Shown piece by piece: positions 1 through 7,072 of a DNA stretch of 38,527 bases (position 1 is its first letter; every line of letters begins with the position of its first letter). A model generated the notes under the pieces. That model saw only the letters and a list, made by a program, of their open reading frames with translations. It did no database searches and was not told the DNA's origin. The position numbers and the translations under genes were made by a program. The stretch is taken from positions 1 through 38,527 of the forward strand of contig JAFZKT010000073.1 in assembly GCA_017553545.1 (NCBI GenBank), in the 5' to 3' direction. Source of the stretch: Bacteroidales bacterium (lineage in GTDB: Bacteria > Bacteroidota > Bacteroidia > Bacteroidales > UBA932).

Positions 1-32
1 AACAGGGGTGCACCGCCAGGTGCACCCCTGTT
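1..32. terminator. Perfect 14-bp stem-loop, probable terminator
   Basis: Positions 1-14 and 19-32 are perfect reverse complements around a four-base loop (15-18). It lies 38 bp beyond the stop codon of the minus-strand pgi gene, where a terminator would be expected. Read on the plus strand it is followed by only three T and then mixed sequence; on the minus strand the tail falls outside the window. It could terminate transcription from both sides, but the T tract cannot be judged. Confidence 0.5.
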
Positions 33-70
33 TCTATAACTCGCTCTGAATCAGCAGCTTTCGCTCCAGG

Positions 71-1408
71 CTAGATGCGGGCCTTGATGGCTTTCGTGGA
101 CTCTTCGTAGCCGGGTTTCTCCAGCAGGGCGAACATGTTCTTCTTGTAGGCTTCCACGCCGGGCTGGTTGAAGGGATTCACCCCCAGGGCATAGGCCGAT
201 ACGCCGCAGGCAAATTCGAAGAAATACAGCAGGGCGCCAAGGTTGAAGGCGTCCACCTTTTCAAGGCCGATGGCAATTTGCGGCACGCCGCCGTCGATGT
301 GCGCGAGGCGTGTTCCCAGTTCGGCCATGTGGTTGCAGTGCTCCACGTGCTTGCCGGCAAGGAAGTTCAGCTGATCCAGGTTCTGGGGATCCGTGCCGAT
401 GACAACGCTCCGCTGGGCTTTCTCCACATGGAGGACGGTCTCGAACATCAGGCGGGAGCCCTCCTGGATGAACTGGCCCATGGAGTGAAGGTCCGCCGTA
501 TTGTTCACGCTGGCAGGGTAGATGCCCTTGCCGTCCTTTCCTTCGGATTCACCGTAGAGCTGCTTCCACCATTCGGCCACGTAGGTGAGCTTGGGATTGT
601 AGTTCACCAGGATTTCAATGCTCTTGCCACATTCGCTGTAGAGAAGGTTCCGCATGGCGGCATAGACCACGGCAGGGTTTCCAGAAGACTTGACAGCCAG
701 GGCTTTTTCCGCTTCACGCGCGCCCTCCAGCAGGGCTTTGACGTCCAGGCCGGCGGCGGCGATGGGCAGCAGGCCCACGGGGGTGAGCACGCTGAAACGG
801 CCGCCTACGTTGTCCGGCACTACGAAGGTCTTGTAGCCTTCCTGCGTGGACAGCGTTTTCAGGGCGCCGCGGACGGCGTCCGTGATGGCTACGATGCGGA
901 CGGCTGCTTCGGCCTTTCCGTAACGTTCTTCAATATACTGCTTGACGATGCGGAACGCCACGGCGGGTTCCGTGGTGGTGCCGCTCTTGGAAATGACGAT
1001 GCAGGCGACGTTCCGTTCGGCCGCCAGGTCCATCAGTTCCGCCAGGTATTCCTCCGAGAGGTTGTTGCCGGCGAAGACCACTTCCGGAGCGTCCTTTTTA
1101 GCCAGCTGTTTGGCGAAATTGTGGCTCAGGGCCTCAATCACGCACTTGGCACCCAGGTAGCTGCCGCCGATGCCGATGGCAATCACCAGGTCCACGCCGC
1201 GGGCCTTCCAGTCCTTGCAGATGGCGTCAATATCGGAGAGCATTGCAGCGGGGACTTCCGAGGGGAGATGCTTCCAGCCCAGGAAATCATTCCCGGCGCC
1301 TTTTTCGCTTTCCAGAACGTCGAAGGCGTCCAGGGCCTTGGCTACATAGGATTCATACTTGGCGGCATCCACGAAGGAAGCGCAGCCTTTCACGTCTACT
1401 TTAATCAT
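71..1408 (-). CDS. pgi: Glucose-6-phosphate isomerase
   Basis: Cytoplasmic enzyme that interconverts glucose 6-phosphate and fructose 6-phosphate in glycolysis and gluconeogenesis. The 445-residue product has the sugar-isomerase signatures: GIGGS at residues 79-83, SKSGTT at 140-145 (phosphate binding), and downstream the family stretch GKGIYPASVNNTADLHSMGQ. Length fits the short bacterial form (about 445-450 residues, as in Bacteroides and Firmicutes) rather than the 550-residue enterobacterial form. The ATG at 1408 lies 22 bp after a -7 element on the minus strand. It is monocistronic here, divergent from the Y-family polymerase gene, and followed by the hairpin at 1-32. No irregularity seen. 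Confidence 0.97.
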   Translation of the reverse strand: MIKVDVKGCASFVDAAKYESYVAKALDAFDVLESEKGAGNDFLGWKHLPSEVPAAMLSDIDAICKDWKARGVDLVIAIGIGGSYLGAKCVIEALSHNFAKQLAKKDAPEVVFAGNNLSEEYLAELMDLAAERNVACIVISKSGTTTEPAVAFRIVKQYIEERYGKAEAAVRIVAITDAVRGALKTLSTQEGYKTFVVPDNVGGRFSVLTPVGLLPIAAAGLDVKALLEGAREAEKALAVKSSGNPAVVYAAMRNLLYSECGKSIEILVNYNPKLTYVAEWWKQLYGESEGKDGKGIYPASVNNTADLHSMGQFIQEGSRLMFETVLHVEKAQRSVVIGTDPQNLDQLNFLAGKHVEHCNHMAELGTRLAHIDGGVPQIAIGLEKVDAFNLGALLYFFEFACGVSAYALGVNPFNQPGVEAYKKNMFALLEKPGYEESTKAIKARI

Positions 1409-1430
1409 GATTTTAGTGTTTTCGGTCTTT

Positions 1431-1438
1431 CAAAGATA
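1431..1438 (-). promoter_or_regulatory. -7 promoter element of pgi
   Basis: On the minus strand this reads TATCTTTG, a match to the Bacteroidota -7 consensus TAnnTTTG. It lies 22 bp upstream of the pgi ATG, so the 5' leader would be short. No clear TTTG box was found at 19-21 nt upstream. Confidence 0.6.
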
Positions 1439-1450
1439 CGGATTTTTTGC

Positions 1451-1458
1451 TAAATTTG
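1451..1458 (+). promoter_or_regulatory. -7 promoter element of the Y-family polymerase gene
   Basis: TAAATTTG matches TAnnTTTG and ends 10 nt before the GTG start at 1469, so the transcript would have a leader of only a few nucleotides. It sits back to back with the pgi promoter in a 60-bp divergent intergenic region. Confidence 0.55.
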
Positions 1459-1468
1459 GGAAACCAAA

Positions 1469-2824
1469 GTGGAAAAAAACTACATCGCCATAGACCTGAA
1501 GAGTTTCTACGCTTCAGCGGAGTGCGTCGCGCGGGGGCTGGACCCTCTCACGACGAATCTGGTGGTGGCCGATGCCTCCCGCACGGAGAAGACCATCTGC
1601 CTGGCGGTGTCGCCAACGCTGAAGGCCTATGGCATTCCCGGCCGCGCGCGCCTTTTCGAGGTGAACGAAAAGTTAAAGGGGAAAAACGTGGAGTACATCA
1701 TCGCGCCGCCGCGGATGGGCTATTACATTGAGGTCAGCAGCAAAATCTACAGCATTTACCTGCGCTTCATCGCCCCGGAGGACATCCACGTCTATTCCAT
1801 CGACGAGGTTTTCATCGACGCCACGGATTACCTGCGCCTTTACAGCACCACGCCCCACGACCTGGCGATGCGCCTGGTGCGGGAAGTGCTGAAGGAAACG
1901 GGCATCACCGCCACGGCGGGCATCGGCCCGAACCTGTACCTGTGCAAGGTGGCGATGGACATCGAAGCCAAGCACAGCGCCCCGGACAAGGACGGCGTGC
2001 GGGTGGCGGCCCTGGATGAAATGAGCTATCGGCAGAAATACTGGACACACAGGCCCCTGACGGACTTCTGGCGGATAGGGAAGGGGACGGAAAGGCGTCT
2101 GGCCAGCCTGGGACTCTACACCCTGGGTGACGTGGCGCGCCGCTCCCTCACGGACGAAGAATCCCTCTACAGGACGTTCGGGGTGGCCGCGGAACTGCTC
2201 ATCGACCACGCCTGGGGCTGGGAACCCTGCACGATGGAGTGGATCAAATCCTACAGGCCCGTTACCAGCAGCCTTTCCAGCGGACAGGTGCTCACGCGTC
2301 CGTACAGCGCCGACGAAGCAGCCCTCATCGTCCGCGAAATGACGGACCTGCTGGCCCTGGACCTGGTGGAGAAGAAACTGGTAACGGACCAGCTGGTGCT
2401 GCATCTGGGCTATGAAAACGGTCCTGCAAAGGGATACAGAGGGCCGATGGTGGCAGACTGGTACGGCCGTCCCACTCCGAAACCCGCCCACGGCTCGGTG
2501 AATCTGCCGGGGCCTACCTCCTCCACCACCCTCATCCTGAAGGCGGCGATGGAGCTCTTCCACAGCATCGTCAATCCGTCGCTGAAGGTGCGCCGCATCT
2601 ATGTGGTGGCTTCACACGTGATGCCGGAGGAGAAGGCAGGAGGCGTGCAGCTGGACCTTTTCGACGAACATCCCGTAGATTTGGCGAAAGAACGGCGTCA
2701 GCAGGAGGCCATCCTGGAAATCCGCCGCCGTTTCGGCAAGAACGCCATCCTCAAGGGTATGAATTTTGAGGAAGCGGCTACCACGCGCGAGCGGAACAAT
2801 CAGAGAGGAGGACACAAGGCATGA
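1469..2824 (+). CDS. Y-family DNA polymerase (UmuC/DinB/UvrX-like)
   Basis: Translesion DNA polymerase that copies past damaged bases. Of 451 residues, the N-terminal palm carries AIDLKSFYASAE (6-17, metal ligand Asp9) and YSIDEVFID (109-117, catalytic Asp112/Glu113), diagnostic of the Y family; a GIGPNLYLCK stretch and a C-terminal little-finger region follow. The start is GTG at 1469, just after a -7 element; no upstream ATG fits. Its stop codon overlaps the ATG of the next gene as ATGA, so the two are translationally coupled. The subtype with a short YolD-like partner is best known from Firmicutes and mobile elements, and occurs in gut Bacteroidota. No LexA-type operator was recognised, so SOS control is not shown. 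Confidence 0.9.
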   Translation: MEKNYIAIDLKSFYASAECVARGLDPLTTNLVVADASRTEKTICLAVSPTLKAYGIPGRARLFEVNEKLKGKNVEYIIAPPRMGYYIEVSSKIYSIYLRFIAPEDIHVYSIDEVFIDATDYLRLYSTTPHDLAMRLVREVLKETGITATAGIGPNLYLCKVAMDIEAKHSAPDKDGVRVAALDEMSYRQKYWTHRPLTDFWRIGKGTERRLASLGLYTLGDVARRSLTDEESLYRTFGVAAELLIDHAWGWEPCTMEWIKSYRPVTSSLSSGQVLTRPYSADEAALIVREMTDLLALDLVEKKLVTDQLVLHLGYENGPAKGYRGPMVADWYGRPTPKPAHGSVNLPGPTSSTTLILKAAMELFHSIVNPSLKVRRIYVVASHVMPEEKAGGVQLDLFDEHPVDLAKERRQQEAILEIRRRFGKNAILKGMNFEEAATTRERNNQRGGHKA

Positions 2825-2991
2825 AAGGATTGTACGACGATATCATCGGCCTGGAGCATCCGGTCTCCAAACGGCATCGGCCCATGTCCATGGCCGACAG
2901 GGCTGCGCAGTTCGCCCCTTTTGCCGCCCTCAAGGGCTTCGACGACGAAATTGACCGCACGCGCGAGGAAGAAATGGCCGATGATGCATGA
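2821..2991 (+). CDS. YolD-like small protein coupled to the Y-family polymerase
   Basis: A 56-residue ORF whose ATG overlaps the polymerase stop (ATGA). The predicted product starts MKGLYDDIIGLEHPVSK and contains MSMADRAAQFAPFAALKGFD at about residues 22-41. This is the pattern I know from short YolD-like proteins encoded directly after Y-family polymerases in clostridia and other Firmicutes (a xMSxxDRAAQFAPFAAL core). Their molecular role is unproven; a polymerase accessory role is inferred from conserved adjacency. The tail is acidic (DRTREEEMADD). The family is usually longer (50-110 residues), so this is a short form. The next promoter starts 9 bp after its stop codon. Confidence 0.75.
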   Translation: MKGLYDDIIGLEHPVSKRHRPMSMADRAAQFAPFAALKGFDDEIDRTREEEMADDA

Positions 2992-2999
2992 TTTTTGTT

Positions 3000-3007
3000 T
3001 ATCTTTG
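3000..3007 (+). promoter_or_regulatory. -7 promoter element of the glutaminyl cyclase gene
   Basis: TATCTTTG matches TAnnTTTG. Only five bases separate it from the GTG at 3013, so transcription would begin at or very near the start codon (leaderless mRNA). The box also covers the region just after an in-frame ATG at 2995, which therefore would not be transcribed. Confidence 0.6.
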
Positions 3008-3012
3008 CAGAC

Positions 3013-3759
3013 GTGAAAAAAATCGCACTCATATTTTGCTCTTTGCTCATAGCTGCCTGCTCAGAGGCGCAGGTGGTGCAGTACAGGCCCAAAGTGGTGA
3101 AGGAATACCCCCACTCGGTGACGGCCTATACGCAGGGGCTCTTTTTCCATGATGGCGTGCTCTACGAAAGCACCGGCCAGTACGGAGGGAGCGCCATCCG
3201 GACCGTCAACCTGCAGGACGGAAAGTCCATCGTTGAAAAGAAGTTCAACAACAAATACTTCGGGGAAGGTTCCGTCATCCTGAACGGGGACCTTTTCATC
3301 CTCACCTGGATGAATAAGGTCGCCTTCATCTACGACGCGAAAACGCTCACCTATAAACGTACCGTCAGCTATCCCCGCCAGGGTTGGGGACTCACCACGG
3401 ACGGAAAGCAGCTCATTGCCAGTGACGGCAGCTCCAACCTCTATTTCATGAATACATCTTTGAAGCTGCAGAAGACACTCCCCGTCACGCTGAACGGGCG
3501 TCCGCTCAGGAACCTCAACGAACTGGAGTGGATAGACGGAAAGATCTGGGCCAACGTGTACCTGACGGATATGATTGTCATCATCAATCCCAAAAACGGA
3601 AAGGTGGAGGGGAAGATTGACTGCACGGGGCTGCTTCCTGCCAATTTGAAAACGCCGGATACGGATGTGCTGAACGGTATCGCCGTGGACGGGAAAGGGC
3701 ATATCTTCCTCACCGGGAAAAACTGGCCCCGGATGTATGAGATTGAGCTTATAAAGTAA
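3013..3759 (+). CDS. Glutaminyl-peptide cyclotransferase (glutamine cyclotransferase), lipoprotein
   Basis: Predicted to convert N-terminal glutamine of secreted peptides or proteins to pyroglutamate. The 248-residue product shows the family (PF05096-type) five-bladed propeller pattern: YTQGLFFHDGVLYESTGQYG near the N-terminus, a NELEWIDGKIWANVY stretch, and C-terminal VLNGIAVDGKGHIFLTGKNW. The N-terminus MKKIALIFCSLLIAAC is a signal peptide with a lipobox (IAAC), so the enzyme is probably membrane-anchored and acts outside the cytoplasm, where many Bacteroidota proteins start with Gln after signal cleavage. GTG 3013 is preferred to an in-frame ATG at 2995, because the latter lies upstream of and within the promoter. 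The next feature, a TPP riboswitch, begins a few bases after the stop. Confidence 0.88.
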   Translation: MKKIALIFCSLLIAACSEAQVVQYRPKVVKEYPHSVTAYTQGLFFHDGVLYESTGQYGGSAIRTVNLQDGKSIVEKKFNNKYFGEGSVILNGDLFILTWMNKVAFIYDAKTLTYKRTVSYPRQGWGLTTDGKQLIASDGSSNLYFMNTSLKLQKTLPVTLNGRPLRNLNELEWIDGKIWANVYLTDMIVIINPKNGKVEGKIDCTGLLPANLKTPDTDVLNGIAVDGKGHIFLTGKNWPRMYEIELIK

Positions 3760-3763
3760 TATT

Positions 3764-3833
3764 TGGGGGTATCGGACAAACCCGGTTGAGAAACACCCTT
3801 TGAACTTGATGCGGTTCATACCGCCGAAAGGAA
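3764..3833 (+). promoter_or_regulatory. TPP (thiamin pyrophosphate) riboswitch
   Basis: The THI-box core is present in order: TTGAGA at 3786-3791 (consensus CUGAGA), ACCCTTTGAACTTGAT at 3795-3810 (consensus ACCCU-GAACCUGAU), a GCGG/CCGC hairpin at 3811-3824, and CGAAAGGA at 3825-3832 (consensus GCGAAGGGA). A short helix CGG/CCG at about 3772-3785 is the reduced P3. The 3' strand of the closing helix contains AAAGGA, directly before the ATG at 3835, so ligand binding would hide the ribosome-binding region (translational control). The closest -7-like sequence at 3758-3765 is imperfect and too near to give a full aptamer, so the RNA may be read from the cyclotransferase promoter or from one inside that gene. 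Confidence 0.9.
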
Positions 3834-3834
3834 A

Positions 3835-5943
3835 ATGAAAAGATTATCGCTGATGGCAGCGCTGTCTATGCTGCCGATTTGTGCGTTTGCACAGGAAAGG
3901 CTGGATTCAGCCGTGGTTTCGGCCACAAGGGCCGGCGTCAACACACCCGTCGCATATGAGAATGTGGGCCGCGAAACGCTGCGGCAGGCCAATCCTATGA
4001 ATTCCCTGCCCATGGCGCTGACCCTGCTGCCCTCCGTGGTGACCTACAACGAGGGCGGAACGGGCCTCGGGAATTCCGCGATGACCATCCGCGGCAGCAA
4101 GGGCTCGCAGATCAACGTGACGCTGAACGGCATTACCCTCAACGACGCGGAATCGCAGGAGGTCTTCTGGGTGAACATCCCTTCGCTCACGGCGCTCCTT
4201 TCCGGCGTACAGGTGCAGCGGGGACTGGGGACATCGGCCAGCGGAGCCGGGGCATTCGGCGCCAGCATCAACATGAACACCGCCTTCGTCCAGGCCGATC
4301 CTTCCGTCGTGCTGGAGGAAAGCATAGGCTCCTACGGGACCGTCATTTCGTCGGCCGCCATCTCGTCGGGTCTTACCAGACGCGGGATTTACGCCAATCT
4401 GGCGTGGAATGTCGGCCGCACGGACGGCTACATCTACGGGGCCGATGTCAACGCCACCTCCCTTTTCGCCGTGCTGGGCTGGCTGGGAGCAGGGCAATCG
4501 CTTCGCCTTACCTATCTGATGGGCGACCAGCGGAGCGGCATTACCTGGGATGGCATCGACCTGGAACAGTATGCGCAGGACCGCCGCTACAACGGGGCGG
4601 TGGGCAATACGGACAACTACGGCCAGCATCACCTGCAGTTGAATTACACGCGTACGCTGGGTCCCGGTCTCACCTGGACCAATACTGTTAATTACACGCG
4701 TGGGGACGGGTACGACGAATACCACAAGCGCAACAAGAAACTGGCGAACTACGGCGTCGCGGGCGGCGGCCGGGCCGATATCCACTACCGCAAGCGGATG
4801 GACAACGACCTGTGGGTGCTGAGCAGCAATCTGCGCTTTAAAGGCGGGCAGTGGGACTTTACCGGGGGCGTAAACGCTGGGTATTACCGCGGCGCCCACT
4901 GGGGCGAGGTGCTTTCCCATCCCTCGGACGCCTGGTACGATAACCAGGGCCGGAAATGGGACGCCAGCGCTTTTCTGCGGGCCGAATGGCGTCCTCTGGA
5001 CTGGCTCACTGCCTATGCGGAGGCGCAGTACCGTTTCATCCATTACCGTTTCTGGGGCGTGGACGACGACTGGCTGGAATACGGCGGGCAGGATGCCGAC
5101 CGTCTGGACTACACCCGGCCCTGGAACTTCTTCAACCCCCGCGCAGGCGTGACGGCGCAGTGGGGAAGGCACAAGGTCTATGCGTCTGCTGCCATCGGCC
5201 ACCGCGAACCCGGCCGCAGCGACATCAAGGAAAATATAAAAGGTACGGGCGCGCCCATCAGTCCGGAGGCGATGCTGGATCTGGAACTGGGCTGGCATTT
5301 CACGGGGGAGCGGTTGGAAGCATCGGCGGGTCTCTATGCGATGGAATACAGGGATATGCTGCTTGAGACGGGCCGATTGTCGGATTCCGGCTACGCCATC
5401 AAGGAGAACGTGCCCCGGGCCTGGCGGCGCGGCATCGAAGTTCAGGCCGCCTGGCAGCCCCTGCGCTGGCTCCGGCTGGACGGCAATGCCACTTTCTCGC
5501 TCAATGAGATTGCGGAATATACGGCCTATGTGCCTTTCGACGACTATTCCGCCACGCATCCCGTGCATTACGGACGCACAACCATGCTCATGTCTCCGGG
5601 AATTATCGCGATGGCCCGTCTCCAGCTGACGCCCTGGAAGGGGAGTGTCCTCAGTTTGGACGGGAAGTACGTTGGAAAGCAGTTTCTGGATAACTCCATG
5701 CGGGAGTCCCTGGCCGTTCCGACTTACTTTATTGCCGGTCTCAGCCTGGGGCAGGAATTCCCGATCCGCATGGGCATCCTGTCGCTGAGCGCCCATGTCA
5801 ATAATTTGTTGAATAACTTGTATTATGCGGCCGGTTGGCGCTGGGAAAGTTATGATCCCAATACGGATACTGTTTCTACCGGTGTTGGCGTTTACCCCCA
5901 GGCTCCGCGCAATTTCATGCTAAAAATCCGCCTATCTTTTTAA
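3835..5943 (+). CDS. TonB-dependent outer-membrane receptor, probably for thiamin
   Basis: Outer-membrane beta-barrel importer powered by TonB-ExbBD. The 702-residue protein has a signal peptide (about 1-19, ending CAFA before QERLDS), a plug domain (about 25-150) with AMTIRGSKGSQINVTLNG and the VQRGLGTSASGAGAFGASIN segment, then a barrel ending in KIRLSF with a terminal Phe typical of BAM substrates. It lacks the N-terminal carboxypeptidase-like domain of SusC transporters, as is usual for vitamin and metal receptors. The substrate is inferred from the TPP riboswitch directly upstream; thiamin-regulated TonB receptors are known in Bacteroidota. No PnuT or thiamin kinase gene follows, so the inner-membrane step must be encoded elsewhere. 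Confidence 0.92.
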   Translation: MKRLSLMAALSMLPICAFAQERLDSAVVSATRAGVNTPVAYENVGRETLRQANPMNSLPMALTLLPSVVTYNEGGTGLGNSAMTIRGSKGSQINVTLNGITLNDAESQEVFWVNIPSLTALLSGVQVQRGLGTSASGAGAFGASINMNTAFVQADPSVVLEESIGSYGTVISSAAISSGLTRRGIYANLAWNVGRTDGYIYGADVNATSLFAVLGWLGAGQSLRLTYLMGDQRSGITWDGIDLEQYAQDRRYNGAVGNTDNYGQHHLQLNYTRTLGPGLTWTNTVNYTRGDGYDEYHKRNKKLANYGVAGGGRADIHYRKRMDNDLWVLSSNLRFKGGQWDFTGGVNAGYYRGAHWGEVLSHPSDAWYDNQGRKWDASAFLRAEWRPLDWLTAYAEAQYRFIHYRFWGVDDDWLEYGGQDADRLDYTRPWNFFNPRAGVTAQWGRHKVYASAAIGHREPGRSDIKENIKGTGAPISPEAMLDLELGWHFTGERLEASAGLYAMEYRDMLLETGRLSDSGYAIKENVPRAWRRGIEVQAAWQPLRWLRLDGNATFSLNEIAEYTAYVPFDDYSATHPVHYGRTTMLMSPGIIAMARLQLTPWKGSVLSLDGKYVGKQFLDNSMRESLAVPTYFIAGLSLGQEFPIRMGILSLSAHVNNLLNNLYYAAGWRWESYDPNTDTVSTGVGVYPQAPRNFMLKIRLSF

Positions 5944-5976
5944 AAAAATTTATTTACAAAAAATTAGTTAAAAAAA

Positions 5977-6008
5977 TTTTGCGGATAAAAAAACATTGTT
6001 TATATTTG
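5977..6008 (+). promoter_or_regulatory. Consensus Bacteroidota promoter of a non-coding unit
   Basis: TTTTG at 5977-5981, a 19-base spacer, then TATATTTG at 6001-6008 fit the housekeeping consensus TTTG-N19-TAnnTTTG. Transcription should begin about 6013-6015. It is one of the best promoters in the window, yet the next real coding sequence has its own promoter and lies beyond a terminator. Confidence 0.8.
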
Positions 6009-6013
6009 TCATG

Positions 6014-6151
6014 GAAATGGGTGGACGCTCCTTTCCAACAAGATAAACGCTTCTTCTAACCAAGTAATTAACCTTCTTCTTTTTAAGGTAAGAATACACT
6101 ACTAACTAACCAAAAAATAAGGTTCGCAGGGATGCGAGCTTTATTTTTTTT
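6014..6151 (+). ncRNA. Candidate small RNA of about 138 nt
   Basis: A consensus promoter (5977-6008) and a strong intrinsic terminator (6112-6151) bracket about 100 nt of AT-rich sequence with no convincing ORF; the only frame, 11 codons from 6011, starts before the expected transcription start. The RNA would contain two pyrimidine tracts (CTTCTTCT at about 6050 and 6073), a small ACCTT/AAGGT stem around 6071-6089 and single-stranded A/C-rich stretches before the terminator. That layout resembles a trans-acting sRNA. I do not recognise a named family. A leader RNA for the next gene is less likely because the terminator intervenes and that gene has its own -7 box. Confidence 0.55.
6112..6151 (+). 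terminator. Intrinsic terminator
   Basis: Bases 6115-6128 pair with 6133-6146 around a GGGA loop (14 pairs including two G-U), and the 3' side runs into an unbroken T tract at 6144-6151. It ends two bases before the promoter of the next gene. Confidence 0.85.
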
Positions 6152-6153
6152 AT

Positions 6154-6161
6154 TAAATTTG
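6154..6161 (+). promoter_or_regulatory. -7 promoter element of the NAGPA-like gene
   Basis: TAAATTTG matches TAnnTTTG, 17 bp before the ATG at 6179. The T-rich terminator tail occupies the -33 region; no TTTG is found at the usual spacing. Confidence 0.55.
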
Positions 6162-6178
6162 TGACAAACAATAACACT

Positions 6179-7060
6179 ATGCGTAAAATCCTTCTCTTTA
6201 TTGCCGGCTTGGTGTTCCTGTTCACCGGCTGTAAAACCACCCCTAAAACGAACCCTGTCCTGGAGCAGTTCACCGATATCATGGATCTGGAAACGGGAAA
6301 GGTATTGTCGGCCCAAGAGGCAACTGCTGCCAACGGTATCTGCGGCGAATGGCATCCGCAACTCTTCGACAGCCAGCAGAGTATCGCCTACGTCCGCATA
6401 AACCCCGAAGCTTATGAACTGAACATCTTCTGCGGAGAAGGGGAGCAGGCGGACAGCACCAGCGCCCTGTGCATGCGCAATTCCGCTGTTGCCGGTATCA
6501 ACGGCAGCTATTTCAACGTGCAGGAGCTTACGCACACCACCTATGTGAAGGACGACCGCGCAGAAGTGGGCGAAACGCTGCCCAGCGAAGTCTTCCGCAC
6601 CAACGGCGTTTTCCTCTCCGGCGAGGACGGCTATGAGATTGATGCGGCCGACACGGTAGCTGTACTTCAGGCGGGGGAGAAAAGTTGGGAAGCCATGGCC
6701 AGCGGCCCCATTCTCATCGACGATGGCAAGCCCATTGTCTACGAAGAAGGCATTCAGGGATGGGAGAAGTTCTATAACCGCCGTCATCCCCGCACAATGG
6801 TGGGAAAGGACGCAGAAGGTTACCTCTGGCTGGTGGCGGTGGACGGACGCTTTGACGAAGGTGTCGGCATGACCATCGCGGAAATGACGGAATTGGCCCA
6901 AATGCTGGATCTGACGGATGCCCTGAACCTGGACGGCGGCGGCTCCACCACCCTATGGACGTTGGAAAAAGGCGTGATGAACCATCCGTACGACAACAAA
7001 CGCTATGACCACGAAGGCCAGCGCGTCGTGCCCAACGTGATAGGCGTCGTCAAAAAGTAA
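6179..7060 (+). CDS. Phosphodiester glycosidase family (NAGPA-like) lipoprotein
   Basis: The 293-residue product matches the NAGPA domain (PF09992-type), named after the mammalian uncovering enzyme that removes GlcNAc from a phosphodiester. In order it shows GINGSYFN, ASGPILIDDGKP, RHPRTMVG, LNLDGGGSTTLW and VPNVIGVV, all family hallmarks. The N-terminus MRKILLFIAGLVFLFTGC is a lipoprotein signal with the lipid-modified Cys at residue 18. ATG 6179 is chosen over an in-frame GTG at 6161 because the latter is the last base of the promoter box. Bacterial members act on exported glycans or glycolipids; the true substrate here is unknown. It is convergent with trmD, 12 bp apart. Confidence 0.87.
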   Translation: MRKILLFIAGLVFLFTGCKTTPKTNPVLEQFTDIMDLETGKVLSAQEATAANGICGEWHPQLFDSQQSIAYVRINPEAYELNIFCGEGEQADSTSALCMRNSAVAGINGSYFNVQELTHTTYVKDDRAEVGETLPSEVFRTNGVFLSGEDGYEIDAADTVAVLQAGEKSWEAMASGPILIDDGKPIVYEEGIQGWEKFYNRRHPRTMVGKDAEGYLWLVAVDGRFDEGVGMTIAEMTELAQMLDLTDALNLDGGGSTTLWTLEKGVMNHPYDNKRYDHEGQRVVPNVIGVVKK

Positions 7061-7072
7061 TTGATCCCGGAA

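Noticed and set aside
2995..3012. In-frame ATG start six codons upstream for the glutaminyl cyclase
   Set aside because: It precedes and includes the -7 promoter box; GTG 3013 gives a clean lipoprotein signal peptide.
3907..5796. A 629-codon minus-strand frame over the TonB receptor
   Set aside because: Low-complexity translation without family motifs; the receptor on the plus strand is certain. Similar antisense frames at 278-1453, 13654-15438, 25837-27609 and 34822-36321 were rejected for the same reason.
6011..6046. An 11-codon frame (MEMGGRSFPTR) after the promoter at 5977-6008
   Set aside because: Its ATG lies before the expected transcription start, and the peptide shows no regulatory codon run; kept only as part of the candidate small RNA.
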